Below, in pieces: positions 21,773 to 34,122 of a stretch of DNA of 64,000 nt (positions within the stretch are counted from its first letter, which is position 1; the number at the start of each line of letters is the position of its first letter). The notes under the pieces are model-generated. The model was not told where the DNA came from. It worked only from the letters and a program-made list of their open reading frames with translations, and ran no database searches. Source of the DNA: Nepenthes gracilis (lineage: Eukaryota > Streptophyta > Magnoliopsida > Caryophyllales > Nepenthaceae); assembly GCA_033239525.1 (NCBI GenBank), contig BSYO01000019.1:11700592-11764591 (forward strand), read 5' to 3'. A program made the translations under genes and the position numbers.

Positions 21773-23440
21773 ATGGTCAATACCGGGGTACAAGCCAGTG
21801 CCCCAGTGAGAGATGCAGCCGCTCACGATGACGACCCCTCAGTGGGTAGCCATGTTGACGTCTGTCCGCAGCTTGACATTCACCGCCTAGCTGCCGATAT
21901 GGGTGACATGAGACTGATGAAAAAGGCTCTCTACAACTGGATGGGCACACTGTGGATGGAGGCTGCTCTCCCAACATCTCAGGCGTCATCCTCTAGGCGA
22001 GGAAGGTGTCGCACCAGAGGCCCTAGGGGCAAATCAGACTAGCCTGATAACACTGAGGCCCAGGCAGCCTTCGGCAACAAGGCCCAATCGGCAGCTAAAA
22101 GCCACATTAGCCAGGACGAGCGGGAGGAGAGACCAGAGCGGCGTAATCCCCATAACTCTCGCAATGAGAGGAGGCAAACGCCGCGGACTCATACAGCACG
22201 TGGCCACCCTGCGCAGATAGCCACCGCAACCGACAAGCTCAACAACACCAGCATGGTCACATGGAGCACATCATCAACATGTGAAGAAGTGAATCTGATC
22301 CACCGATAGAGAAGAAGGTGAAGATGCTCTGGGATCTCCTGCATAAGGAGAGGCCCGTGTGATCCTCCATTGACCTGCGAAGATCACCATTCGCCATGGA
22401 TCTCTGGACCAAGTCGCTCCCCCGTAAGTTTAAAATGCCTACACTGGAAGGATACAACGGAAGTAAGGATCCAATGGACCACCTCAACTACTTCTGCACT
22501 CATCTGTCCCTCCAGGGAGTGAGCAAAGCTATGATGTACCAGTGCTTTCCCATCACCCTCAGAGAGGATGCGCTGTTTTGGTTCCATGGCCTTCCACCAA
22601 ACTCTATCCGCTCCTTTGACGAGCTTGCAAACTGTTTCTTGAGCAAGTTTGCTTCCAATCAGAGGAAAGAGAAATAGCCCTGGCACCTGGTCCGCTTCCG
22701 CCAGAGGACGGACAAAAGCTTGAAGTGATTCCTCAACCTCTTCATCACCAAGGCGCGCTGGATCCCCTAACTCTCCGTCGAGCTAAAGCTCAACGTGCGA
22801 CGGAGGACTTCTTCAAGCACTTATCACATCAGCGCCCTCAGTCCTTTAGAGAAGTAGAGGCTATCACCCGAGCCTACATCTCGCAAAGGAAGCCAACGAG
22901 GCAAAGCGTCCTGAAAGTACGGACTGCCCTTCGGAAGGGCTCAAGCCAGCCACCGGGAAGAAGAGAAATGGTGACAATAGCCGCTTCTAGGAGTGCCGCA
23001 AGCAGCTGCTGCCTTCGCCAAGATCTAGGAAGGAGTATAGGCCAACATCTTTACTTCCCTGAATGATACCCACGCAAACATCTTGATGCAGAGTCAAGAC
23101 GAAAAGTTCTTCAAGTGGCCGAAAGTACCGAAGGGCCTGAGCGGTGGTGACTAGGCAAAATACTGCCAGTACTACCACTTCTTGGGACATTCTACGGAGA
23201 ACTGTCGGACCTTGTAGCAGGAGATAGAGGATCTGATCCACGGCGTACACCTCAAATGATTCGTGAAGGGTTCGGGGCAGGCCCCTGTACCCTCAGAAAG
23301 CGAGGCAAGCGAGCCTCCAAAGAACTGTATATCCATCAATGTGATCAATATGATCTCAACCGCGCTAGCCAAAAGCAGTAGGCAGGTGCAGCCTCAGTAA
23401 ACTTCCAGCGGCAAGAGAGCGAGGATAGGGGATAGGAATA
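21773..23440 (+). pseudogene. gag of Gypsy element 1, broken
   Basis: The reading starts with MVNTGVQASAPV at 21773 and is soon stopped. The capsid-like retrotransposon gag domain is readable at 22396-22677 (FKMPTLEGYNGSKDPMDHLN, ITLREDALFWFHGLPPNSI, SFDELANCFLSKF). A shifted continuation runs to about 23066. At about 23160-23215 a zinc-knuckle-like stretch reads YCQYYHFLGHSTENC. Stops and frame changes separate these blocks, so no full Gag can be made. Gag would form the particle that packages the element RNA. Confidence 0.88.
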
Positions 23441-23466
23441 ATATCATTAGTTTTAGCAACGACAAT

Positions 23467-26400
23467 ATGGCTCATGTAACCTTCTCGCATTCTGATCTCC
23501 TTATTATATCTGCCATTGTCTCAGATGGTACAGTCGATTACCAACAGAAACGAGTCTTTATTGATAATGAAAGCTATCAGAATTTGCTATATCTTATTGC
23601 CTTCTTTAAACTTGGATTGATAAGAAGCCAGATGAAAACGACCGATAGCCCTCTATATGGTCTGGACAACAAACCTGTACAGGGGGTCGTCCAGCTGGAG
23701 ATCACGATGGAAACTTACCCGCATATCGCAACGTGAGAGCCAACGTTCATTGTTGTCGATCTACCGTCCGTCTATAATGCCATCCTAGACAGACCATTCC
23801 TCACGGCCTTTGAGGCTGTTACTTCGATCCCTCATTTAAAGATGAAGTTTTCCAACCCTGTACAGTGTGGGAGAGATGCTCGGCGATTAGGTGATGGGAT
23901 GAATGTGCTACCTATCACAAGTCGCCCCAACGGCACCAGATCGCATGGACGAAGACTCGGACCTCCGTGATGAAGCCACGTTATAACAAGCGCAATCAAG
24001 AGAAGCAACCGAAGTCATACCTCTAGACCCTGCTGAGCCAAAGAAGTGCGTACATATCGACAGTTCTCTCACTACAGCCAACCGAGATCAGCTGATTAGC
24101 TTTCTCGGAGGAACTCTGACGTGTTCACGTGGATCCTTGCCAACATGACTGGGATACCGATTGGAGTAATAGTCTACAAGTTGGGCCTTGATCCCGGTTA
24201 TAAGCTCGTCAGACAAAAGTATAGGAACTACTCTATTGAGAAACTAATAGCCATAAGGGTGGAAGTAAAGAGACTGCTAGACGCCGGATTCATTAGAGAG
24301 GTCTAGTATTTGGACTAACTATCCAACGTCGTGCTCATGAAGAAAAACAATGGTAAGTGGTGAATGTGTGTGGATTTCACCGACGTGAACAAAGCTGGTC
24401 CCAAGGACAGCTTTTCGCTCCCTCGGATCGATCAGCTGGTGGACTCTACGTCCAGGCATGAGCTCTTGAGCTTCATGGATGCCTACTCAGGCTATAACCA
24501 GATTATGATGGATCTGGACGACCTGGAGCACACCTCCTTCATGACCGACTAGGGAGCATACTGCTACAAGGTTATACCCTTCGGCTTTAAAAATGCTAGG
24601 GCAATCTATCAGCGCCTTGTGAACAAAATATTCGAAACCCAGATTGGAAGGAACGTAGAAGTATATGTCGATGACATGCTCGTCAAGAGCAAGAAGGCTG
24701 GCAACCATGTTCATGATCTCGAGGAAGCCTTCCAGGTACTCCAATCCCACAGGATGAAGCTCAACCTGGCCAAGTGTGAGTTCGGGGTAACATCCGAAAA
24801 GTTCTTAGGTTTCATAGTGTCCTAGCGCGGCATAGAATCGAACCCAGAGAAAATCAGAGTCATCCTCGATATAAACCTCCACGGATCGTGAAGGAAGTGT
24901 AGAAACTCACAGGGTGCCTGGTGGCCTTATCGCAATTCTTGGCCGAATCCATAGAGAAATATCTACCCTTCTTCAAGGTGCTCAGAGGAACCAAAGCATC
25001 CGAATTTCGGTGGATGGACGAATGCGAGGAAGCATTTCAAGAGCTAAAGACGTGGCTCATCGGTCCACCTCTCTTGAGTTCACCGTCTGTGAACAAGGAT
25101 TTGTACCTCTACCTAGCCACGTTAGAGACGGCGCTAAGCTCCGTGCTCGTTAGAGAGTACGAGGGGAGACAACGGCTTGTGTACTACGTGAGTAGGGTAT
25201 TGACGGATGTGAAAACTCGGTACCCGCACGCGGAGAGGGTTGCCTTGACTCTCATCTATTTTGTGCGGAAATTGAGACCCTGTTTCCAGGTGTATCGGAT
25301 AGTCGTTCTAACAGATCAGCCGATAAAATTAATCCTCCAAAAGCTGGAGACCTCCGGACGGCTAGTCAAGTGGGTTATAGAATTGGGAGAGTTCAACATG
25401 GAGTTTCGACCACGATTGGCTCTTAAGGGCCAAGCTCTGGCAAACTTCATCATCGAGGCGACGACCTAACTCAAGATGACCCACATGGCCTGAAGAGTTT
25501 GGACGCACCGGGCATTCCATCATGGATCCTGAATGTGGATGGATCATCCACCCAAACAAATTGCGGAGTTGGAGTTGTGTTCAGAACTCCAGATGGTATA
25601 GAGATCAAGTACTCTGCTGTGCCAACCTTCCCTGTCACTAATAACATGGCAAAATACAAAGCCCTCTTTGCAGGACTTTGTCTAGTAAAGGAATGTTCCA
25701 CCAAGTCACTGGTCGTACGCAGCGACTCAAAGCTTGTGGTTAATCGAATCAAAGAGTCATCGAAGTATCAAACCCTTAGCTTGCAAAGTACCTGGAGAGA
25801 GCAAAAATCAAGATTTAGGCGTTCGAACATTTCAAGATCGAACACATGCCCAAGGCCGAAAACCAGAAAGCTGACAAGTTGGCTAGGGACGCAGCTGCAG
25901 GATCACTAGAGCAGTACACCAAGAATCTGTAGGAAATCTTGGCCGCATCCAGTGTAAACAGTTCGGACCAGGAAGTACTGCAGATTGGCGAGGATGGCAA
26001 TTGGATGACCCCGTACCACAGGTACCTGAGGGACAGAACATTGCCTATGAATGCCAACGAGGCCAAGTAGATCAAGAAGACAATGGGCTAGTATGGGATC
26101 CTCGATGATAGGCTATACCAACGAGGGTATTCCACTCCCTACCTAAAATGTCTAACCCCTGAGGAAGCTAAGTACGCACTTAGCGAAATCCACCTCGGCA
26201 TATGCGGCTCATACTTCGGAGGGAAAAATCTCACATTCAAGATCATGCAACAAGGTCTTTTCTGGATCATAATAAAGAGAGATACCTTGGAATTCGTGAA
26301 GAAGTGTGAAAACTGTTAGGTACATGGACCGCGACTCATCAACCTTGCACAGAGCAGCACAGTCTACAATCTTCATGGCCGATCGTGTAATGAGGGCTTG

Positions 26401-27236
26401 ATATCCTTCGACCGCAACCTCTGGCCTCCGGACAAAGGAAGTTCCTCATTGTCGGCATTGACTATTTCACTAAGTAGGTAGAAGCAGTCCCTCTAGCACA
26501 AATCACGGAGCAGAACACAACAGAGTTCTTCTGCCAGAATATTGTTTGCCATTTTGGGATTTTCGAGGTCACATTGATTGACAATAAAACCTAATTCACT
26601 GGCAAATGGTTCACCAAGTATTGTGTAGGCTTGCGCATCAGGCTAGTTTGCACGTCTGTGACATACCCTCAGGCAAACGGACAGGTTAAAGTCATTAACC
26701 GCACGCTGCTACACGGACTGAAGACCAAGTTGGAAGACGCAGGGGGCTCCTAAGTCAACAAGTTGCCTTCTATACTTTGGTCATATTAAACAACCCCGCA
26801 GGAACTAATGAGAGAGACACCCTTCAATCTCTGCTACAGAGTTGAAGCAGTCAACCTCGTTAAAGTGGGACTTCCCTGCCTGCGGGTCGAATGCTCTGAT
26901 CTAGCCATCAACTTCTAGAGACTCAGGGAATGCCTTGACTTGCTCCCGGAAGTTCATGACGCGGCCTGCCTAAGGACTGTATCCTACCAGCAGCGTATCG
27001 CACGGTATTATAACAAACGGGTTAAGGCACGCCCGCTCGAGGTTGGAGACCTGGTCCTTTAGAGTGTAGAGGCCGCGTGAAAGGCCGCTAACAGGAACAA
27101 ACTCTCTACTAGCTGGGAGAGCCCATTCCTCGTCTCAACAATCCTCCGAAATAGAGCGTACAAGCTACGAACCCAAAATGACAAGTTGGTCTCGAGGACC
27201 TGGGATGCCGCCAATCTCAGAAAATATTATCAGTAG
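23467..27236 (+). pseudogene. pol of Gypsy element 1 (PR-RT-RNaseH-RNaseH2-INT), broken
   Basis: Protease: 23467-23850, with RVFIDNESYQNLLYL at the active-site position. Reverse transcriptase: 24121-24830, with YVDDMLVKS intact at 24664-24690 and several in-frame stops before and after it. First RNase H: 24921-25469. Second, cellular-type RNase H: 25499-25909 (LNVDGSS, NMAKYKALFAGL, VVRSDSKLVVNRI). Integrase: 26150-27236, with the zinc-finger region ending FVKKCENC, IDYFTK, a second acidic site in LIDNKT, then GQVKVINRTLLHG, where the expected catalytic Glu is Lys (codon 26698-26700). A C-terminal region ends NLRKYYQ. At least nine stops interrupt the frame, so it cannot be functional. Confidence 0.92.
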
Positions 27237-27439
27237 CACAAAACTGGCCCAGGTAAGGCACCACGTACACATGAGGAATGCTTGTACATGTATTGTGTGT
27301 TTTCATTTAATAAAATCAATCATTTTGGTTATTTTGTGTGTCCATTCATATGAGTGTTTGCATGCATGATATTTTAAGAAGTAAAATGACCTAGATTGCC
27401 CCTAAATCAGGAGGATTCTCATCCGTTCATAAAGCAAGG

Positions 27440-27795
27440 CCTTGGCTCTGTGCCAAGCAGCCCGAAAGCGGCTAACCCTAATCTCGACTCCGCGTCGAAA
27501 GACCCTCAACGGCCCTTTAATCCTCGGCGCCAAACAGCCCAAAAGTGGCCAACCCATAATCTCGACTCCGCGTCGAAAGGCTCTCAGCAACCCTTTAATC
27601 CTTGGCTCCGCGCCAAGCGGCCCAAAAGCGACCAACCTAAAATCTCGACTCCACGTCGAAAGGCCCTCAACAACCCTTTAATCCTTGGCTCCGTGCCAAG
27701 CGGCCCGAAAGCGGCCAACCCAAAATCTTGACCCCGTGTCGAAAGGCCTTCAGCGGCCCTCCAATCCTTGGTTTCGTACTATGCGACCCATGTGG
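27440..27795 (+). repeat. 83-bp tandem array with two hairpins per unit (element 1)
   Basis: Units start at 27440, 27522, 27600, 27683 and a partial at 27766 (82, 78, 83 and 83 bp). Each complete unit carries CTTGGC-TCYGY-GCCAAG and TCGAC-TCCGC-GTCGA type inverted repeats; the 27522 unit has lost part of the first. The array lies between the end of pol and the convergent antisense ORF. Confidence 0.93.
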
Positions 27796-28400
27796 TCAAT
27801 ATATCAGGCTTGAGGGATTTTGAAATTCCCAACGTATGGCCACTAAAACCTTAGAGGGCAAGAATTGTAAGTGTGCGGTGACCTTCTTTCGAAGAAGAGA
27901 GCACCCTCAGTCAACGATGGTTGTGGGCTAGGACTGTGCACACGAGAGTGATGACGCCATGAGCTGGGGCTAAGCACCTAAAAAAAGTATCGTGTGCGAA
28001 AAGGCCTAGACCTAGAGTCCAGCTACTGTGGCTTGAAAACCTAGCTGGCCCTTGGTGTGGCTCCATGGGACTTATGACGACGTCCACTCTATTGGATCAA
28101 GCTCCCTATTAAACGCGCGAGATGCGATAACATCCTCTGACGAATGATGAGTACAGCACAAGAAGGCGCTAGATTCAGGCATTGGCGACAATAACTTTAC
28201 AAGTTTAGCGGTTAAAACACAAGTTATGATCTCAAAAATTACATCATACACTCAAAGGCACTAAATGCAAGAAAGGATACTTCTTTTCTTTCAAGGCATA
28301 TATACAATGCGTTGTCAAATAGCAAAAAGGGAAAAAGTTATGTACAAACAAGGATGTTCCTACGGGTCTGATGGGCCCACCTTCTCAAAAACGTTTCTCA
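27796..28400. other. Spacer after the array in element 1
   Basis: It contains a short stem CTTC-TTTC-GAAG (27883-27894) that has a matching, compensated partner in element 2. No coding sequence recognised. Confidence 0.6.
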
Positions 28401-30322
28401 GGCGAGACCTGTCACATACCCTAAAATTGCCTGGATGAAAGATGCCCTCCAAGATATCTGGAAGCACGAGGGAGGCAATCTTGCGACACAGCCAAATGCC
28501 ATCCCAATACCTGTGCTATAGTACGAGGGCCACATCCGCCGGAGTAAGCCACCCCCTCAGGTCCCTAGAGAGATGGGAGTTGTTGTCTTCTAGAGTAGTG
28601 ACCATTCTCTTTAGCTGCTCAACCTCACACCTCAGACGCATGGTTTTCTACGCCTGCTGCCCACTCTCCTCCTTTAGCTGCCCGATCTCTCCCCTCAGCT
28701 ACTCATTTTTCTCGCGGAGGGCAGCGATCTCAACTCCCGTGCACTGAGCCGTCTCCTGCTCAAGATGGAAGTATCCGCGCAGTTGGGCAATCAGCGCGTA
28801 GAAAGAATTGACCTCCCTAGGGACCTGCAAGGGAAAATGGAATGTCAGAAATTCTCAAAATTTCAGTCAATAGAGGAACGCTCAACTCGGGACGATCATA
28901 CCTGAGCAAAGGAACCGTCCAAACGACATGCTCCGTCACTTGACACGAACAGACTCGGAGGCTCTGTGTGTTCAACTGCGACCACTGCGGAGCTGGGAAG
29001 GTCTGGGGCCACAGGTGATGAGGGAACGCTTGGGGGCTTTGACTCCTGAGCCATCCCAGCCACGACAATCTCCAGAGTCAGATCAGCACCAAGCGGACTG
29101 GCATTCCGCCCAACTTCAGCTTCCACCTCCACGGCCGCACTCTCTTAGATGCACACCTCCAAGAGTGACCTAATAGGTGATCCAGGAAGCTTTGAAGTCT
29201 CTATCAGGACTAGCACAGACTCCAATGCGCTAACTTCCTGCGTGCCCTCAGCGACTGCTTCCTGTGGCTCCGGGTCAATGAAGGGACCCACAAGAGACTC
29301 TTCCTTGGAGTGAGGCTTCACCATAGGGATGTCGTACTTAGCTAACGCTACGGCAAGAATCGGTAATTATTTAGCCACTCCCTCCCATGGCTCAATGTCC
29401 AGCATCTGTGCTGGAGCGGGGCTCCTAGCTCACATGGCCAGTCCCACACCCAGCCTCTATGAGCCCCGCGTGGAGGTACCTCCAACTTCTCTCAGTCTCT
29501 TTAGAGGAGCCTTAACTTCCTCATCTAATGACGTCTTTAGCAGTGAGCATCTTTCCTCATCCTTTTTCCCCGAAAGCTTGCAAAGTATAACGGCCCTAGG
29601 CTTTCTCTTCTCGAGGCCACCTACGGCCCAACTAGACTCAGGATCCCACTTGGCAGTAGCGAAAGCGTGGGACGTCAGGTAGTAGCCCTGAATGGAGAAT
29701 GTCTCCATCTGAGAGCCAATGGCGGCGACCAACTCCGATTCATTCTTGGCCTCCTTTGTGGACTCATCTCCACGAAAGAACTGTGGGATTGGACCCCACT
29801 TGCGAGAGAGCTCCGAGTCAGAAGGCTCCTGAAGTAAGAAAAAATGATTCTTCCAGTTTTCAACTGAGTAAGGATTGGTCCCTCAAAAGTGAAAGCCAAG
29901 TCGATGAGACATATAGATCCAATCCTCTGACTCCGTGAAACGGAAGATCACCTTTGCCGCCCTTGCATCAAATGCACTAGTATAAAGGCAGGAAAAAATG
30001 CACAGTGAGACCAAGTAACGGATGGCATTAGGTTGAAGCCTCGCTACCGGAACACCCAATGCCTCAACAAGCGCGTATAGATTGAACGTCATGGGGTAGC
30101 GAAGCCCACCTTAAGATAGTATTCGTAGACTGTGATGAAACCCTCTGGAGGGACGTTGGCCCTACCATCTAGGCTAGGAGCATGGTATGCCATGTCCTTG
30201 GGGATCCCATAGTCCACCATCGAAATGGCGATGGCATTGGTGGTCAGGACAGACCCAGTGTTTCTAGCCCCGTGTTGAACCGTCCGAGAAGCACAGGAGG
30301 AGGAAGGAGAATTCTTCGTCAT
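28400..30322 (-). pseudogene. Antisense ORF of Gypsy element 1 (gypsy-type transposon domain), broken
   Basis: Minus strand. The N-terminal part (from 30322) reads IPKDMAYHAPSLDGRANVP, PPEGFITVYEYYLKVGF and, after a frame break near 30090, ALVEALGVPVARLQPNAIRY, LVSLCIFS, then KVIFRFTESEDWIYMS. This matches the antisense ORF of element 2 and resembles the Pfam PF04195-type plant gypsy transposon domain. Downstream, near 28800-28400, a Leu/Glu/Gln-rich coiled-coil-like region (LRGEIGQLKEE, CEVEQLKRMVTTLEDNN) is broken by stops. The role of these antisense ORFs is not known. Confidence 0.75.
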
Positions 30323-30759
30323 TTTTTCTTTTTCAAGGAAGTGTTATGGACTCATGGTGCAAGGAAGCGTGAAGAGCAGAATATGTGAAGTGCGCCGCTT
30401 AAATAGGCAACAGGATGCCAACGCGCAGAAAACTTGATCGGTGTTTCACTTGATGGCTAGACCACGTGCCCGTTCATGAGAAACACCTCAAATCCTGAGT
30501 GGTAGGCAATCATGGCTCGTGCCAGATCACGGTCACTTTAGTCACCTGCCAAATTTTAGTTGTCACGCCAGCATTAAATACTGATTCAGACCGTTAGGAC
30601 CAGCGGCGGCAAAGCTTCCAGGACACACTTCCAGAAGAACAAGTTAATCATGCCAATACAATGAACAGTAAAAAATAAACTGCAAGGCTAAGTAAAAAGT
30701 TTTATCACATAACATGTTAATAATTTTTTTTTTTACACAGGAGACGGTCAATAGCCGCA

Positions 30760-31481
30760 GATTACAACTAGTCTCCCTCACTAGGCATAGAAGGATCTAG
30801 AGTGGTGAACGTTGTCAGGTGTGCACGAGTCCGCACGCCTGAGTTTCGAGAGTCCAAGACACTGATGGGAAAGTTTGGCTCCTCCAACCTAGCTAGCCTC
30901 CGGTTGAGACGAATACCATCTTGGAACCTCCTTTCCAGTGTAGCACTTCCTCTGGCCTGAGCCTTGACCTCAACTCGGCCTCCAACCACGCGTGTTCCTC
31001 CCCAGAGTGGACCCAAAATCGCTCGAACTCCTCCCAAAGGATAAAAATGTGATTCCAAGCCTACATATTGGCGCCACCAAGCCTAGACGCCCTTACTTCC
31101 GACTTAGCCCACGCCCTCTCAAAGTGTGTGGCGCGAGACCTCATCTGCTCAATCTCTCTGACTGCAACCTGCACCCTAGCTTTAAAGTCTTCAACAGCCC
31201 GGACGACTTGTTGGAACGCGGGGTCCACCCTCCCAGGCCTTTAGCATCGTGAGGATGTGGACGCCCCCTATCTCAAAGCCTGGTGGCGCCCTCAAGTACC
31301 TCATCGGTCCTACGACGGTGGCGTCTGAGCCACGGCCTCCTGCGGCAGCAGCACCAGGTGCAACATCATTGCGGATCCGTGAAGCATGTGCATCCATCGC
31401 AGATCCATAAGGAGATGACTCAGACTCTGATGAGGAAGACAATCTTTCCATTAGGATTGAAAAAGAGTAAGGACAGCGCAA
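30760..31481 (-). pseudogene. Possible second antisense reading segment in element 1
   Basis: Minus-strand frames at 31481-31191 and 31058-30768 are long for this composition and lie in line with the antisense ORF, but stops separate them. I recognise no domain. They may be leader or extra exon sequence of the antisense transcript, or chance. Confidence 0.3.
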
Positions 31482-31494
31482 GTTTCACACTCTT

Positions 31495-31780
31495 ACGGTA
31501 CATTTGGTTGTTGGAATGGAATAAGGTAGAAATAGAAATAATAATAATAATAAAATAAAATAACAACAATAATAATAATATCTAATAATAATAATAATAA
31601 TTTGTGGGAATTGTTATTCCTACATATGTGGGAATAACAATTTTCATATAAATGGTGGGAACAACAATTCTCAGAAAATATTTATTCCCGGTTAAATTTG
31701 TAACCAAACGAAAGAATTTATATTCCCAGGGAATAGAAATTCTATTCCCACAGTATTCCATCAAACCAAACATGGGGTCA
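31495..31780. mobile_element. MITE-like insertion nested in Gypsy element 1
   Basis: An AT-rich block of about 280 bp begins CATTTGGTTGTTGGAATGGA and ends TCCATCAAACCAAACATG, giving imperfect inverted ends. Inside are AAT microsatellites and inverted GGGAATAACAAT/ATTGTTATTCC pieces. Size and ends fit a non-autonomous DNA transposon. I could not settle a target duplication, so the superfamily is open. Confidence 0.65.
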
Positions 31781-31823
31781 GAGTTGCTAAAGGACACGAA
31801 ATCCTTGGAGGGAATTCAGGCGT

Positions 31824-33242
31824 TTAAATAGCCAGAAATCTCCCGATAAAATGGCATCGCCCCAAGAAAGAAGCGCTTTGGGAAGGAACCAACCAGCTCC
31901 TCCCATGTGGCATATCCCTAAAGCATTGCGTCTTTCCAATGTGAGTCGTCATGATGCGACGCCCCATGATCCTCCATGCAATTAATGCGTCAGATGATCC
32001 GATAGATGTGACAGCTGCTAGCGGCGTTTGAACTCCCAATGCAGTAGACATCAATGGTCTTTCCTCGCTGCATCCTCCCATCGATGGTCTGCATTAGGAC
32101 TCGAGGGACGACGCCGATGAAACAGACTGGGGGTAATTAGGAATGCTCAAGTGCATGGATCAACATCCGATGCGGAGAAAGAAGCAAATTGCCCCTGAAG
32201 TACGATTCGAAAAGCAGTAAATAAAAGAAGATGCATGCAACAAGACAGAAGAGTAAATGCAAATGCTACTATTTTATTAATCAAAATTTTCTTTACAAAG
32301 TATAAAACTTGCAACGGCGAAAATACAAAAAAGAAAAAGATACAGCACGAAACATGAAGTCTGAAATGGCAGCCTCAAATGCTTGGAGCCTTATCAGAGA
32401 AAGTGATCCACATCAGGTCACTGTGGCTCCCGCTAGAACCCTAATTTGTCCAGGCATCAGAGCAGCCGGTGCTGGCCAGACCTTAAAGGTTCATCTTGAG
32501 ATAACCGTATAGGCAGAACTAGCACACGTAGTAGTAGTCCTAGTAGGGGCACGGCTATGACGCACACCCCCTACAGGGACTCTACCTCCTTCCTCCTCCC
32601 TAGAAGGCACATAAGATGCCCCATGTGCGATCGAGGCCACCATCGATGTGCTATCTCAAGGACAAAGCGTCGTGTGATAGCTTCGCAAGGGCCCTCCTGC
32701 ACACTGGAGATTGTGCCGGGTGCGAAGGAGGCGGGTAACGATAACAGAGTGGCCAAGTCACCCTCGTTAGCACAAGGAAGCACCCATCAACGAGGCATGA
32801 AGACAGTCTCCGGCAGAAGCTCCGAGTCTCCAGCAAGTCTATTCGATTCCTTCACGAATCCCCACCAAGAGCGGGCAAACCAAGGGTTCTCATTATTTCT
32901 TCGAGAATCAGCTAAGGCGTGGATCCCATCAATATGAGAACTCCTCTATTTATAGAGGAGCCGGCGACCTGTTCATCTTCGGTGAGGCGCCACGCCCAAC
33001 GACCATCAATCACTAAACAAGAAAGTTTCCAAGGTTGGCCAAGATTCTAGTGTGCGAATCCTTCCATTCAAGGCATTGAGTCTCTGCAGCTCCCGAGAAT
33101 CCCACATGATCATCTTGGGAAGGCGCGACTCTAGATAAGGACAAAATCCAGCGCATCTCGAGGAAGGACACATTGTGAGTAACTTGACCCTTGTGGACAT
33201 GCCAGGTCTTAACTGCAAGTTGGCCCAGGCATGGGGGGATAG
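31824..33242. other. 3' untranslated part of element 1 up to the polypurine tract
   Basis: No domain seen on either strand; several frames are open but short. It ends in CATGGGGGGATAG directly before the 3' LTR, the expected place for the polypurine tract priming second-strand synthesis. Confidence 0.6.
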
Positions 33243-34122
33243 TGTTGGGTCCAATCCCAGTGGAGCCCAGAACTCGCAAGGCCCAATCTAGGAAGTGGAA
33301 GCCCAAGTCGATTATTTAGCCCAGGACTCCAAGCATCCTACGTAGCGGCCCAACGCTAGTAGCCAATCAGTACTTTCTGCAACTCATTAATGAGACTGCA
33401 GGCGACAAACTCAAGACAGCAAGGCGAACCAATGATGGAAAGGTCAACCCTACTAGCTGCGACTTGTGCCGTTCTCTATAACTAACCAGCTAATCCTCAT
33501 GTGAAAGGTAGACCAAGTATGGCCAGCGATGCACGACTGTCTCATCACCGTCACAAGGCGACAACTGGTACTACCGACCGCCACCAGTAGGTCAACGACC
33601 GGCAAATTCCTATAGAAAGAATTCTCGCGCCCAAAGCTTAACTCCCTGGAGCCTATATATTCTCTCTCCTTCTTCAGGAGAGGGGGATTTGAGGCTGATA
33701 TTGAGGCATACACTCCTTGAAGCTTCAACTCTCAGACTCACGACCAGCTCTCATCATCCACGACTTTTTACAGGCAACCAAAGTCAACCACCTATTGCAA
33801 TGTATACAGGGAGCCAAGCCTCCCACTAACCATTCATTAAGTTTGTCTCTCATTCATACACTCCCACCGCACACTCATCATATTTTTGCGTATCTTTAAG
33901 CGTATGTTCCCCCTTTCCGTTCATTACGGGAGGATACTGACTTAAGTATCGGAGTGTTTTCAATAAAAGAAATTTCACCGACCTTTGATCTCTCATTTGT
34001 TAGTTATGTTGTGCAGGTTCCATATTAACAGTGACAGAGATCAGACCCGCCCGTGATCACCTTTGGATGACGAGAAATACAAAGGCTTCCTAATCCGTAT
34101 AACCAGAAAATTAGGACGTAAC
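33243..34122 (+). repeat. 3' LTR of Gypsy element 1
   Basis: 880 bp, about 80% identical to the 5' LTR over the first 70 bp compared. The TATA box (about 33654) and the following 7-bp stem-loop (33664-33682, loop changed to TCTTC) are preserved. Confidence 0.93.

Larger units (their letters stand above)
20801..34122 (+). mobile_element. Ty3/Gypsy Tat-lineage retrotransposon, element 1, full structure but defective
   Basis: The element is bounded by LTRs at 20801-21702 and 33243-34122 that begin TGTTGGGTCC and end in ACATAACA/ACGTAACA. Exact AGTTA target duplications lie outside (20796-20800 and 34123-34127). Order on the plus strand: LTR, TTGGCACCGTCTGT primer-binding junction (21703), gag, protease, reverse transcriptase, RNase H, second RNase H, integrase, hairpin tandem array, antisense ORF (minus strand), nested MITE, G-rich polypurine tract (about 33230-33242), LTR. 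The second RNase H and the antisense ORF are marks of the Tat lineage. In the first 70 bp the two LTRs differ at about 14 positions, mostly transitions, so the insertion is old. Confidence 0.95.

Noticed and set aside
22257..22686. Minus-strand frames opposite gag of element 1
   Set aside because: They have no domain, while the plus strand has a clear gag domain.
23540..23570. Protease active site reading DNE instead of DTG or DSG in element 1, and DNR in element 2
   Set aside because: The Asn is shared by both elements and a D-N-G-S version is, as far as I recall, common in this lineage. It is not a special defect, although the third residue is changed.
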